From the NCBI GenBank assembly GCA_949825045.1, contig OX463824.1:27684001-27748000 (forward strand): a stretch of 64,000 bases of DNA, given 5' to 3'. The stretch's first letter is position 1. Every line of letters starts with the position of its first letter. Source of the stretch: Argyresthia goedartella. Its lineage: Eukaryota; Arthropoda; Insecta; Lepidoptera; Argyresthiidae. The notes below the pieces were generated by a model. That model had not been told where the DNA came from. It did not search any database and was given only the letters and a program-made list of their open reading frames with translations. A program made the translations under genes and the position numbers. Below, one piece after another: positions 53,841 through 64,000 of the stretch.

Positions 53841-54206
53841 TCGTGTTCTCATCGTCTCCCAGCATCCATAGTACCGCTTCTACCCAAAGAGCTCCAGCCC
53901 AAAAACCTCCTTTGATCTCGACACTCTAGTATTTCTTTGTATCCGAACATTATTCGAGTAATGGAGTCACGCGCCCGCTAAACGTTCTCGATTCGATCTC
54001 GTTACGAAAAAGGATCAATGTCGATTGTCGATGGAACATTTCAATGCCTCATGTTTCTGCAGCTTTTCTGCTGTGTATGTTTTGTTTTGTTGCTGTTGTG
54101 AATCTTCATAATCTAGTGCCACAAAGTGACGGCGTCGCTAGCGTCACGGGCACAAGAATTATCTTTCATAATGGCAACATTAGTTCTCGTTGTGGCCGCC
54201 ACGGAT

Positions 54207-55080
54207 CGATACTCAATACTCAATACTCAATATTCAATCATGTATTGCACTCCATAGGTTTACAAAGATGGTAAAAATAAATTTAACAAAGTACCAAATA
54301 TGGACCCTGGCACTTGCGTGGGAATGTAGTCTCCTCTAGGAGGACACTTGGAAGTTACATTATGACTTACTTCTAAGTTAAATTCAAGAATTTTAATATT
54401 TGGTTAAACTTTTATATTTATATATAAACATATTTATTTCTCTATAATCTTCAGTCATCATCATTTTTATATATTATATTATCTATTTCAGTATACATTT
54501 AGTTATGTATTAAATATATTTTAAGTTTATTTTCTAGTGGAGTTTTTATTAATTTGGTATATAGGTAGGTACAGTAGTAGTAGTATTTAGGTAGGTATAG
54601 TAAATATATCTTCTAAATATTCATTTAAAGTATTGTAACATATTGATATTAATAATTGTTTTAAAAGGTTTATAAATGTATTGTTGTTTATTTCTGTTCT
54701 AATATATTCGGGTAATTTATTGTATATTTTGATTGACATTATCAATGGGCTAGATGAGTGCAGTTTCAGGCGGGAGGCGGGCAGTATTAGATTGTATTCA
54801 GGCGGGAGGCGGGCAGTATTAGATTGTTTTTACGGGTGGGTCTTATAGAGTAGTTAGTAGGTATATTTTCTCTTCTTTCTTTCTATAAAATTAGAAGTTT
54901 CAAAAATGTAAATGCTTGTTAATGTGAGGAGCTCAAGCTTTATAAAGTGAGGTCTACAACTATCGGTTGACTCCAAAATTTACCAAAATTTGCGACGTTT
55001 TTGCAGAGTAAAGATGGAAGAGATAAGTTTTGTGGTCGTAAAAGAACATATAGAATTTTTCTTCTTAATATTTTAAAGGT
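54207..55080 (-). mobile_element. CR1-like LINE 3' fragment, family D (unit 2)
   Basis: Duplicate of 47643-48480 with an extra ~33-bp tandem repeat (CAGGCGGGAGGCGGGCAGT occurs twice near 54767-54812). Confidence 0.75.
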
Positions 55081-56411
55081 TGGGAGTCAGCTTTAAATAC
55101 GCCTCTCAGTTATTTGCCAAGGCGGACAGGTAACGGGAATATTCTTGAAGTTCTCTGCGGAGCGGCTCGAGGTTCTAGGGCTGGGGAAGAAGTAAAAAGT
55201 TCTCCAGGTCTTCGATGTGTTTATGTGTGGGCTGTCTCTGTTTTTGGTTCCCACGAGACAGGGTATCCTAATGGCTAGAAGCAATTTCTTTATTGCACAC
55301 AAATCATACAAAAAACAAGAGTTACATAAAAAGAGTGTACAAAGGTGAGCTTATCTCTAATAAGAGATCTCCTCCAGCAAACCAGGCAAACAAGGGAAAA
55401 GTTGATGGTTGAGCAGGGGTAGACGTATGTGTACAATATATAAAATAATAAATAAAATAAATTAAATAATAACTATAATAATATACTATAGTTATATAAA
55501 TATATAAATGTTGTAACTTTTTTCACATAAAAACGTGGTTGCAAGATACCTTGCTATGAGTCCTTCTGCTACCCCGGCGGGTATACCAGAATAACGTATT
55601 GAATAGATGAAACTACTCTCCCTTTTAACAGCATCTTGTTCGAAATATGACATCGTACTTGGCGACCAACACAATTAGGCGCATGATAGTACTGCGGTTT
55701 CGGCGCCTGTACCCGGAGGGGTACACACAATACGAAAGTATGACGAAAGTATACTTACGGACCTGTACCTACAAGTTACGTATGTACTATACGGTATGAA
55801 TCACCGCTCCGGTGTTCCTTCCGTTATAGCAAAGGACGCTTAGCTGTCATGCGCCTATTTGTGTTGGTCACTTAGAATAATCGATGTAATTTTTCGAACA
55901 TGATGCGATCCCAGTAGCATGCTGTTAGCGAAACAATAAAACCCACGTAAACCTTGCCAGGAATCCTAGAAAATAAAAGATGACAACATTTGCATGCTGC
56001 ATTTATTTACAAGTATTTCCTACCAAGGTAAATTAAACATCTTAGAATTTTAATTGAGTTTTGATCCTTATTTAAAAGCGTATAGGGGCTCAGGGTAATG
56101 TTAAGTTGATTGTACTTGTAAAATTGCACATAAGGGAGACTCAGAATACTGTCAATTTGGAAACGAAGAGCTTCATTAGATGGAATCTGTGGATGGAATG
56201 TAGCGGGCATAGATATAAAAAATATAAATAGATATGAATTTGACACTTGTTTTTTTTTATTTATGTATCAAACAGAGGTAATACGATTAAAATCAGTTAA
56301 CGAATCGGCCAACCTCGGATATTCTCGTGAATCCCTCATCTCTCACTTGAGAGAGAGAGAGATCGGATTTAGTCGATGATATCCGCGAAAAGCCGAATCT
56401 TTAACTGATTT

Positions 56412-56893
56412 TATCTACACACGTATCATAAACCCTCTTTACTGCGTGCAAAAACCGCACGTTACGATCAGCATTATGTTAAACTACTTGGTAAAAACTC
56501 ATTTCTTATCTGAAAAATTACACATTATGACCATAATGTGTAATTTTTCTACACATTATGACATTCAAATTTCGAACGCCGACACCCGCCAGCATGCCGC
56601 CCCTAGTTTGTCTGTGAAGGTGGTACTGACATTCAAATTTCGAACGCCGCCGCCCGAAGTTGGTGCTACAGAACAAGCTAAACAACTGCAGAGCCACAAT
56701 GCCGGTCAAACATGCGGTTCCTGAACACATCAAAGAGAGCTTATGATATGTGTGTAGATAAACTAGTGTATGTAACTGTACATAATTAGGCATTAAAACT
56801 CTCGAGTGATATTATTATGAAACTCGCCTTCGACTCGTTTCATAAACCCACTCTCGAGTTTTAATGCCCTCCATTATGTAGCAGTCACATAAA
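56412..56893 (+). repeat. Dispersed repeat R1, copy 3 (unit 2)
   Basis: As copy 2 but with the ordinary left end (ACACGTATCATAAACCCTC) and hairpin at 56789-56868. Confidence 0.75.
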
Positions 56894-57539
56894 CTACTAT
56901 TAATCGTATTGTATTTGTAACAGTCTTAAATACATCATTTACATCACAAAAACCACGGAGGTTTGTGCGTGATACTGGCATTCATGCGTACAAGGTAAAG
57001 TACAGTACATATACTCGCAGGTACGAATATTAGTGGGTACATTGTCATTTCACTTAGTGTCGAACAATAGTCAGAGACGAGCAAACTATTCGGCTAGCTA
57101 GTCTTTAGGTACATAGGCATTCATAGCTCTGGTCGTTGTTCAGCCCCGTCACTGAGGAAGATTTTATTAAATTTGATTTTCAAATTATTACGGTTGATTA
57201 TATCTTTTAATTGAGTAGTAGCGTGATCACCGTAGTAGTTGTGAGCTCTGGTATTACTTCTTTATTTGTCACCTTTCGTGTCTGGATGCTTTGGGAGACA
57301 GTTTTATGTGTATGAATGGCACCATATTGTTCATTAATAATATCATACTTAAATTTAGTGTTGGTTGGTAAGATAGATAAGAGAAATATAAGAGTGTAAA
57401 AATATTTTGAAATTGCCATGACCTTTTTTATCGCTTGAAGGCCTGAATACTCAAATAATAATATGGCTATCTAACTCAATACAGGATACCTCTATTTCTC
57501 TTTCAACAGTAAGTGCAAGAATGTCTTTCCGTTGTTTCA

Positions 57540-58215
57540 CCTTAATATTTTTTTTTTTATTAAGATTAAAGGACCACCTCTATCAGCATCTTTCTATTGT
57601 AACAACTGACAATTTTGTAATTATTAATGTTAAAAGACGTCATATTTTCCTTTAACCAGTGTTCTGTAACACTAATAACATCGATGTCAGATTTTTTAGA
57701 AATAAATCTAATACAAGTTCTTTGTTCAACAAAACAGCTGATTTAATGTTGAACTTGGTTAAACCAACTATAGCTGCGTCGCATATATTATATGCTAACA
57801 ATGTAGCTACTAATTTTCTATATTTATTAGACAGGTACTACGTATCCTGAGTCAGAGTAAAGTTATGAATAAAATTATTCATGTCGAAATATAAAATAGA
57901 ATCACTGTGATGACACGTTAAATTAAATAAATGAATAGTCATTCTAAGCACCGATTTGTTCTGTTGTTCTGGCAAATTACAGGCGTTTGGAAATTTGCAA
58001 AGTATAAATTTGCATTTCATTCTAATATTTAATCTAGAAGTGTTTCAACACTTTTATTCAAATCATTCCGACTAATATTTGAATGATTCCCCACCATAAT
58101 TACAATAGTGCTGTACTCATCATAGATACCACGACTAATTATATTTACAAGATCTCCAAATGAACTCTTTGGACAGCAAATGTTCGTTACTTTTTGGTTA
58201 AGCCGTTAATGTAGT
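57540..58215 (-). pseudogene. LINE ORF fossil, longer version across the right duplication edge
   Basis: The minus strand from 58215 reads NICCPKSSFGDLVNIISRGI, then DEYSTIVIMVGNHSNISRND (an SGNH-esterase-like GNHSN block seen in some LINE polyproteins), then ILCKFPNACNLPEQQNKSVL and CHHSDSILYFDMNNFIHNF, continuing into unit 2 with YRKLVATLLAYNICDAAIVG and the endonuclease start. At least two frameshifts or stops. Assignment of the first domain is tentative. Confidence 0.5.
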
Positions 58216-58269
58216 AGAGGCCCAAGTCCTGCACCTAATTTGTCGGAGAACAATAAATTTTTACTCTGA

Positions 58270-58340
58270 GTGCAGTAATTCCCGCCAACGTCGCCCAGCG
58301 CTCATAATTCGTGGCGCGAGGTATAGTAATATTCAGTCAC
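58270..58340 (+). repeat. Partial third copy of a block from the duplicated unit
   Basis: GTAATTCCCGCCAACGTCGC and CGCGAGGTATA.TAATATTCA match 45647-45705 and 52211-52270 with a few differences. The flanks are unrelated, so this is an older dispersed repeat. Confidence 0.6.
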
Positions 58341-58776
58341 CCACTCTTAACTAAAGCCTACGATGAAACGTACGAAGCACAGAATCTGCACTGCTCCCGG
58401 GTCCTGCGATTGTGAACATTTCCGAAACATCCCGAACACTCGTTGCGGCCGCCGAATACTTGATGCGCGCATTGCATCAAGTACGCCACTAGGAACATCG
58501 CGTGCATCGCGTAACACGTATGTATACGTGATACTCGGTGGATCGCGTCCAGCCAGACGCTTGCGGGTGTTGACTAGTATTGAAAAGTATTTAATGCCGG
58601 GACCTGTTCTAGTATAAACGCCTCACCTCTATTTATTTATGCAGAATTCAGCAACAATTGAAACGTAATTCTACGAAATTTATGGCGAAAAAATTATATC
58701 GGTAGATATCAGCATATATTTAGTGTGAGAAAGATTTGTTTTAGTTTTTGCCGTATTATGTTATATCTTAAGAGAT

Positions 58777-58960
58777 TTCAAAGTTCAAAGTTCAAAGTTC
58801 AAAATGTTTATTAATCAAAAATATCAATTACAGGTTTACTTATATCTAAAGTGTATGTAAGTTCTAAATATTATTCAGCGTATGACATTAACTTCTGCAC
58901 TGGTCAGAGACCGTCTCGCAGTAAGTTAAGATCAAAGGAATAATCTACAAACTAATTGCA
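58777..58960 (-). mobile_element. LINE 3' end with TTCAAAG tail
   Basis: A 7-bp repeat TTCAAAG at 58777-58803 followed by AATGTTTATTAATC and AT-rich sequence, the minus-strand layout of a CR1-like 3' end. Confidence 0.55.
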
Positions 58961-59339
58961 GTCTAAAAATATTTTTTTTTTAATTTACCTGTTTGCAGAA
59001 TGTACCAATATTATACATGTTGGTGAATCATCGTCAAAAGACAGTGAAGATGACGAAAACAATTATTGAATAAAAATACAAGTGTAATGAGAGAGAAAAA
59101 TTATTTGTAAAAATATTAATTTGAATAAAATATTTTTTTTTGATCTTTATATTCTTAATTAACCAGGGATAAGGTTGTCATGACATTGTATGTGAATACT
59201 CGCTCTTCCTACCTTTATAAACTTCCTTTTTTTCTCTTTCGCCTTTTAAGGTTGATAAATAAAATGTTGTTAACTCTTCTTCTGCTCGACCTATTTGACT
59301 TTCTGTCTAGTGTTATCTGAAATAGTACCATATAGAATA

Positions 59340-59700
59340 TGCTAGTACTAAGTATGTACTATATGGTATGAATCAACTTTCTGGTGTCCTCTTCGTTATT
59401 CCAATGAACGCTTAGCTGCCTCGTGAAAGGAGCCGTCGGGCGGGGACGCCCAAGAAGGTCCTATAAAGACCAAATCGGCGATTTGTTAGTGAAGGGGCAA
59501 ATTCAGAGTACCCGTAACCGGCGAGCTTGCATGAAGAGATTTATGAATGTTGAGGAAGCGAGAGATGTATGCCAGGATCGTAGCAGGTGAGGTGTTTAGT
59601 CTCTGCCTACCCCTCTTCCGGGAAATAGGCGTGAGCATATGTATGTATGTATGCCTAGCTGTCATGCGCCTAATTGCGTTGATCGCGTAGTATTTGTAAT
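59340..59700. repeat. Dispersed repeat (as 49140-49310) carrying an RTE insertion
   Basis: The repeat is interrupted after CGCTTAGCTG (59409-59418) and resumes at TAGCTGTCATGCGCCTAATT (59656 on). Confidence 0.75.
59419..59655 (+). mobile_element. 5'-truncated RTE-like LINE 3' end
   Basis: 237 bp flanked by a 6-bp duplication TAGCTG (59413-59418 and 59656-59661). The frame reads [39 protein letters not shown] then a stop, the C terminus of an insect RTE polyprotein. The 3' part has GTCTCTGCCTACCCCTCTTC, GAAATAGGCGTGA and a TATG repeat tail (59636-59653). Confidence 0.85.
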
Positions 59701-59708
59701 ATAATATA

Positions 59709-59939
59709 CACTGACGAGCAATGAAAAAGTTCCAGTGACATAGCACCAAATTACTCCTAAACGGGAAAGGCTAGCTTAATGACGCCGTCTGCAATATTGA
59801 AGTACATTTAACAGCGCATCAGAATATTACCTATATTATACCTTATATTATAATTTATGAAGCTAGGTTCTATGTCTTAGGAGATATTAAGGTGTTTGTC
59901 GGCTTTTTGTGGGTGGAACTTTTTCATTGCTCGTCAGTG
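59709..59939. mobile_element. Mariner-like MITE, 231 bp
   Basis: The ends CACTGACGAGCAATGAAAAA and its complement pair perfectly over at least 26 bases and are flanked by TA (59707-59708, 59940-59941). No coding capacity. It would be moved by an unlinked Tc1/mariner transposase. It is not related to the ends of the element at 9588-20061. Confidence 0.9.
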
Positions 59940-60199
59940 TATTATAATACTATGTCATTTTGAGAGTATCGTAAACCTAACTTTTAACTTCTACGAGGTA
60001 GTAAAAAGATGAAGGAGTGAATAAAACAACACCAAGAGGAACCACTTTAAGTTTTCAAGTTTAATGTAGACTTGATGAGTTTCCTATGAGTAAGTTGTTA
60101 GTTTTACCACCACTTAAACGCTACTTAGTTTTATGAATTTTTCATAGCGCTTACTCGCTGGTTTAACCGAGGCGCTTCAATGTAATTTGCTATAATGGC

Positions 60200-60360
60200 G
60201 ACCTCTATGGCGTTGCGGTTCGAGGCTTTGCCTCCCAAGGGAGAAGTCCCCGGTTTGAATCTGGGACGAAAGAAAAGTAACAGATCTTGAATATTTACCT
60301 TTATAGGTATAAGTGCATGACTTCACTGTTACTAGTTCCCACGACATGCGCCTGAATAAT
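60200..60360 (+). mobile_element. tRNA-derived SINE (family 2), diverged
   Basis: The head GACCTCTATGGCGTTGCGGT, B-box-like GGTTTGAATCTGGG, and the body remnant GTTCCCACGACATGCG match 60665-60868. Confidence 0.65.
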
Positions 60361-60664
60361 TGAATAATTAAAGAGCTTCTATGTCACAATAAACCAAATA
60401 AATATATTTGTGCAACATTTTAGATATAAAATCTTTGAGCTGGAAGCTCTTAATGAGGCCCCAAATAATATGACCGGGGCCATTTCATAGAAATATTATT
60501 ATGAGACGAATATGTATGTCTAAGAAATAGACTCCAGACCTTTTTTCTAACCCTAAATGCAAGGTCAGACCGTGATTCGTTTTCTTTTTAAATTCGTCCA
60601 AACACTTCCCAATCTTTTGTTTTTAAAACTTTAATTCAAGTCTAGTCTAATTTCCTACTTAAAC

Positions 60665-60868
60665 GACCTCTGTGGCGCTGCGGTAGGGGCTCTGCCTACC
60701 ATGCGAGAGGTCCCGGGTTCAATTCCCAGCTGGGTATATATAAAAATAAAAATGGGGCCTTTTTATGTTTATATGTGTGTGATGTCGCTATTTTTGGCTC
60801 CCACGACACATGGTATCCTAGTGTGGGGCAAGAAGCAATGTATGTGCCTGCATAAAAATAAAATAAAC
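60665..60868 (+). mobile_element. tRNA-derived SINE (family 2), full length
   Basis: The head GACCTCTGTGGCGCTGCGGT has A-box character, then CTGCCTACCATGCGAGAGGT and B-box GGTTCAATTCCC. The body is GATGTCGCTATTTTTGGCTC, CCTAGTGTGGGGCAAGAAGC and the tail ATAAAAATAAAATAAAC. The head could fold like a tRNA, but the shared body shows a SINE. Confidence 0.85.
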
Positions 60869-61034
60869 TCATGAAACGGCTTCAGTACTGAACAAATCCT
60901 ACAAAGCTGTCGCTGAGTCTATCTAGACTAAAATATACATCAGTGTTCAACAGTGAAATTCAAAAGATTCATTTCCCGCCATACACTTTCATTCATTCAT
61001 TCATTTAGAGGACTACGCTTGACTTTATCGCTCT

Positions 61035-61425
61035 TTTCTAGGGCTCCGTACCCGAAGGCTGCCAAATGGGACCCTACTACTAAACCTCCACCGTCCGTCC
61101 GCCCGTCCGTCTGTCACCAGGCTGTATGAACTGTGATAGTTAGACAGATGAAATTTTCACAGATGATGTATTTCTGTTGCCGCTATGACTACAAATACTA
61201 TAAAACAGATTAAAATAAATATCTAAGGGGTCACCCATACAACAATTCTTTCCATACCACATACGAACTTATGAATACACTGGTTACGTATATACACGTA
61301 ATAACTTTGTAAACAAAATTTTGCTATGTAAAATCCAAACTATTTACCCCACACCAACCCTACCATTGTACGTTGGTACGGAAGCCTTCGTGCGCGAGTT
61401 AGACGTCGCACTTGACCGGATTTTT
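61035..61425. repeat. Dispersed repeat starting GGGCTCCGTACCC
   Basis: Contains a CCGTCCGTCCGCCCGTCCGT run, CACCAGGCTGTATGAACTG, GATGAAATTTTCACAGATGA, TACAACAA and, at the end, TACGGAAGCCTTCGTGCGCG and GCACTTGACCGG. I recognise this layout as a repeat common in moth and other insect genomes; its transposon class is not settled from this copy. Confidence 0.6.
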
Positions 61426-61642
61426 TTTAATAACGAATTTAATATGAGTCTCGTAAAAGTGTGGCGACGGGTAACATGTAAATAGCTAACAGCGTTAAAG
61501 ACTTGCTACGTTACAAAAACTGGAACTGGAGGGTTCCGCAATGGCGTTGGTAATTAGATATACCTATATATAACTATAACCATAGGTTGGCTGCTATTTC
61601 TCAAACTGCCTGTAGTGTGTATTGTACATGTTATATGCAAAT

Positions 61643-61810
61643 AAATGAATATGAATATGAATATGAATGTCTGGAAGAGGAAGGGCGAAGAAACACCCAC
61701 AGATTGATTTTTAGATCTACTTTAATATTGGCTGTGTTTAACTAATGCAAATACTAATTATTACAAATGATTTGCATGCATAAATAATTAAAAAAATATT
61801 AACAGCGAAT
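61643..61810 (-). mobile_element. LINE family A 3' end with ATGAAT tail
   Basis: An ATGAAT repeat tail (61643-61669) followed by GGAAGGGCGAAGAAACACCCACAG and AGATCTACTTTAATATTGG, matching the family A 3' untranslated region (for example 42240-42300 inverted). Confidence 0.75.
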
Positions 61811-61841
61811 AGACTGATTGAGGCTACCCGCTAGAGTATAA

Positions 61842-62084
61842 TAATAATACCTTGGGCACTATTTACACTCATCTAGCCCCAAACTAGGATTCCCTGTATC
61901 TTGGGTACTAGACAACGATACACATACTTATATAGATAAATATCATACTTAGTTAGATAAACAACCATGACTAGGGTACAAACAGCCGTTCTCATCAAAC
62001 AAATACTTGCCCCCACCGGGACTCGAACCCGGGACCCTTGGCTTCGTAGGCAGGGTCACTGCCGACTCGGCCATTCGGGTCGTC
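61842..62084 (-). mobile_element. tRNA-derived SINE (family 1), full length with target duplication
   Basis: The complement begins GACGACCCGAATGGCCGAGT and carries B-box GGTTCGAGTCCCGG, the body GGATTCCCTGTATCTTGG (plus strand) and a (TAA)n tail. GAGTATAA at 61834-61841 and 62085-62092 is the target duplication. Confidence 0.9.
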
Positions 62085-62092
62085 GAGTATAA

Positions 62093-62757
62093 AGTCGACG
62101 AAGGTAGGTGGAGCCGTCTCGACTTACTCCGAGCTCTATCTGTACGCTGTATCTCGTTCAGAGTACGTTTAGAGCAAGTAACTCTGCAACCTTTAAAACC
62201 CGCCTTTTGAAATATTCTGCACAAAATTATTTTGTTGAACACTACGCTCTACCTCGAAGTATCCCTAGAACAAGTAACTCTGGGATCGATTTATGAAATA
62301 TCACATAATTGTAAAGAAGTCTGTCATCTGTTGCGGTGAACGAAAATTAACAATTAAAAAGGAACAATTACAGATGGGAACTAATGAAATTAACGTATCA
62401 CAAGGCCATTTCAGTTATTATTGCATCGTGATGTGCCAGAACGTACCAATCCGCTACTGGGCCAATAGTAGATAGATTGTTACGTTCTGGCACGATCTAA
62501 TTGTGCTGCTGTCCACCAATGTTAACTAGGTACCTGCGAGGAATGCGATTTCCCCTCCCTCTCTCGCTCGCTCTCGCCCTCGCATAAGTGACGGACACTA
62601 TGACGTCATCAGAGCGAGGTGCCAAGGATCTTTAGCGGCTAGAGTATGCTCTGTCTGAGGCCTTGTTAATGAAGCCTTAACAAGGAAGGTTTGATTTTCA
62701 ATTGTTTTATGAGATTCTATTTTGTTTTTATTAAGCCCAATAATACAATATTAATTT
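62093..62757. other. Unassigned region
   Basis: No gene recognised. 62435-62500 contains a short imperfect inverted repeat (GTGCCAGAACGTA / TACGTTCTGGCAC-like). CT-rich stretch near 62550-62580. Confidence 0.4.
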
Positions 62758-63180
62758 TATCTATACACGTATCATAAACCCTCTTTACTGCGTCCAAAAA
62801 CCACACGTTACGACGAGCATAGTGATAAACTTCTTGGTAAAACTCAATTTTTATCCGAATATTGATCATTATGACCATAAGGTACCCAAATTTGTCAAAT
62901 TATGACATTCAAATTTTGAACGCCGACGCCCGCCTGCGTGGCGCCCCTAGTTTGTCTGTGAAGTTGATACTACAGAACAAGCTAAACAATTGCAGAGCAA
63001 TGATCAATGCCACAATGCCGGTCGAACATGCGGTTCCTGAACACATCAAAGAGAGCTTATGATATGTGTGAAGATAAACTAGTGTATGTAACTGTACGTA
63101 ATAAGGCATTAAAACTCTCGAGTGATATTATTATGAAACTCGCCTTTAATTCCCTCCATTATGTAGCAGTCACTTAAACT
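62758..63180 (+). repeat. Dispersed repeat R1, copy 4
   Basis: TATCTATACACGTATCATAA at 62758 and the inverted motif ending at 63076, then AACTAGTGTATGTAACTGTA. The hairpin is truncated: its left arm and loop are present (63105-63145) but the right arm is lost. Confidence 0.75.
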
Positions 63181-64000
63181 ACTATAATTTTACATTCGTA
63201 AGCTGTCATTGCCCTGATATGACTTAGAGTCAGTCTAACTTTTAGATTCTAGTTTTAAGTCGAACACTCTTATTTCTTCAAGATATCAGGCCTAAGGTGA
63301 CACCAGCTTATATTCTTCACATTTACAGACAAACATTTGTGAAGCAGGATTAGACATTTTGAACCCACGCGAGTGCACCATCGTACGGGCCTCATTAAGT
63401 CTTGATCCTTGCAGTTAACGAGCCGCAGCTAATTGCGAGGCGGGCAAAAATGAAGGTGGTAAGAATATATTACGGTAATTTAAAATTTATGTTTCACACT
63501 CTTTTAAACTTTCCGCCCGCACGTGCCGTTGAGTAATGCGCAAATTGACTCGAATGCGGTAATGTTGATGAGAAATATTGTTTTCATTTTAACTCCGTTT
63601 TCGGCATTGTTTATTAAGCATATGGTTACTGGATTGTTCATATTTTCAGAGTTTCTCAGTCTTCACCTCGTCTAATTCAACCCCAAACGCCTGCAAGTAG
63701 TTCAAAAGACCTCATTTGGGAGCGCACGGGTGCATGCATAGTGGAACAGACTCATAATTTACACGCTTGTGGCGCTGCGAGCGAGTTCACGCCGCGTCTC
63801 GTCCCGCGATGCAATTATGGACGGTTCGTTACGCTCGCGGATCAAGAACAAATGGGCCGAGTATGCGGAGAGCCCTGCTGAAAGCTGTTAAATGTGCGTC
63901 GTGTCTTATTGCGTCTTGTTTTTGGTGTTTGGGTGAAATTCACGCGCCCCTCTGCTATTTACAGACTACATTTCGAGTGGCAATCGGGGTTTTAAGCCAA
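63181..64000. other. Unassigned region at the right edge
   Basis: Less AT-rich from about 63700 (CpG-containing GCGCTGCGAGCGAGTTCACG). No ORF with a recognisable domain. It could lie near a host gene outside the window. Confidence 0.35.

Larger units (their letters stand above)
51349..57897. repeat. Tandem segmental duplication, unit 2 (about 6549 bp)
   Basis: Begins AGAACCCGACCG; after the last shared bases ATATAAAATAGAA the sequence leaves the repeat into TCACTGTGATG. Differences from unit 1 include a ~33-bp tandem addition near 54790 and a ~45-bp deletion at 55287. Confidence 0.95.

Noticed and set aside
60665..60740. tRNA gene
   Set aside because: Same reasoning: the tRNA-like head of SINE family 2, with body copies at 46855, 47090, 53421 and 53655.
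1..64000. Host gene with introns
   Set aside because: No exon chain with host-protein similarity could be recognised; all solid coding signals belong to mobile elements.

Overview
The window looks like gene-poor, repeat-dense nuclear DNA of an insect, most likely a moth or butterfly. This is inferred from the repeat mix: CR1/Zenon-like LINEs with short microsatellite tails, an RTE-type 3' end with a TATG tail, several tRNA-derived SINEs, BEL/Pao, piggyBac, Tc1/mariner and Helitron pieces, all in AT-rich DNA. I see no convincing host protein-coding gene, no rRNA, no free-standing tRNA gene and no CRISPR array. No novel multi-gene system is evident. The interest lies in transposon architecture and repeat dynamics.

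Layout. 1-1824 is the 3' part of a Helitron helicase gene with one in-frame stop. 2.2-9.6 kb holds an RTE-like RT remnant, a tRNA SINE, a short inverted-repeat element, a 5'-truncated LINE (5.5-7.2 kb) and unassigned DNA. 9588-20061 is a three-level nest. A Tc1/mariner-superfamily transposon (TA duplication, matching terminal repeats) was split by an 8.2-kb BEL/Pao LTR retrotransposon (5-bp duplication CTTTT, LTRs of 575/576 bp). That element's pol was in turn split by a 642-bp truncated LINE (4-bp duplication TTGA).

20.8-30.6 kb is mostly one CR1-like LINE on the minus strand (ORF1 with PHD-like finger, endonuclease, reverse transcriptase). It is interrupted by a piggyBac-family element with an uninterrupted 721-residue transposase. 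It also carries a 582-bp tandem repeat of its endonuclease region. 30.6-44.7 kb is a patchwork of LINE, SINE, BEL gag, RNase H and hairpin fragments and a ~125-bp minisatellite.

44785-57897 is a direct tandem duplication of a ~6.56-kb segment (units 44785-51348 and 51349-57897) with an AGAA microhomology at all three joints and small differences between units. It may be a real segmental duplication or two haplotypes assembled in tandem. 58-64 kb holds more SINEs, a mariner-like MITE with near-perfect ends, an RTE 3' insertion with a clear target duplication, and a fourth copy of a dispersed hairpin-rich repeat.

The only genes that could work together are those inside each mobile element. The piggyBac transposase is the one coding region that looks fully intact. 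Coordinates of repeat edges are by eye and may be off by several bases.
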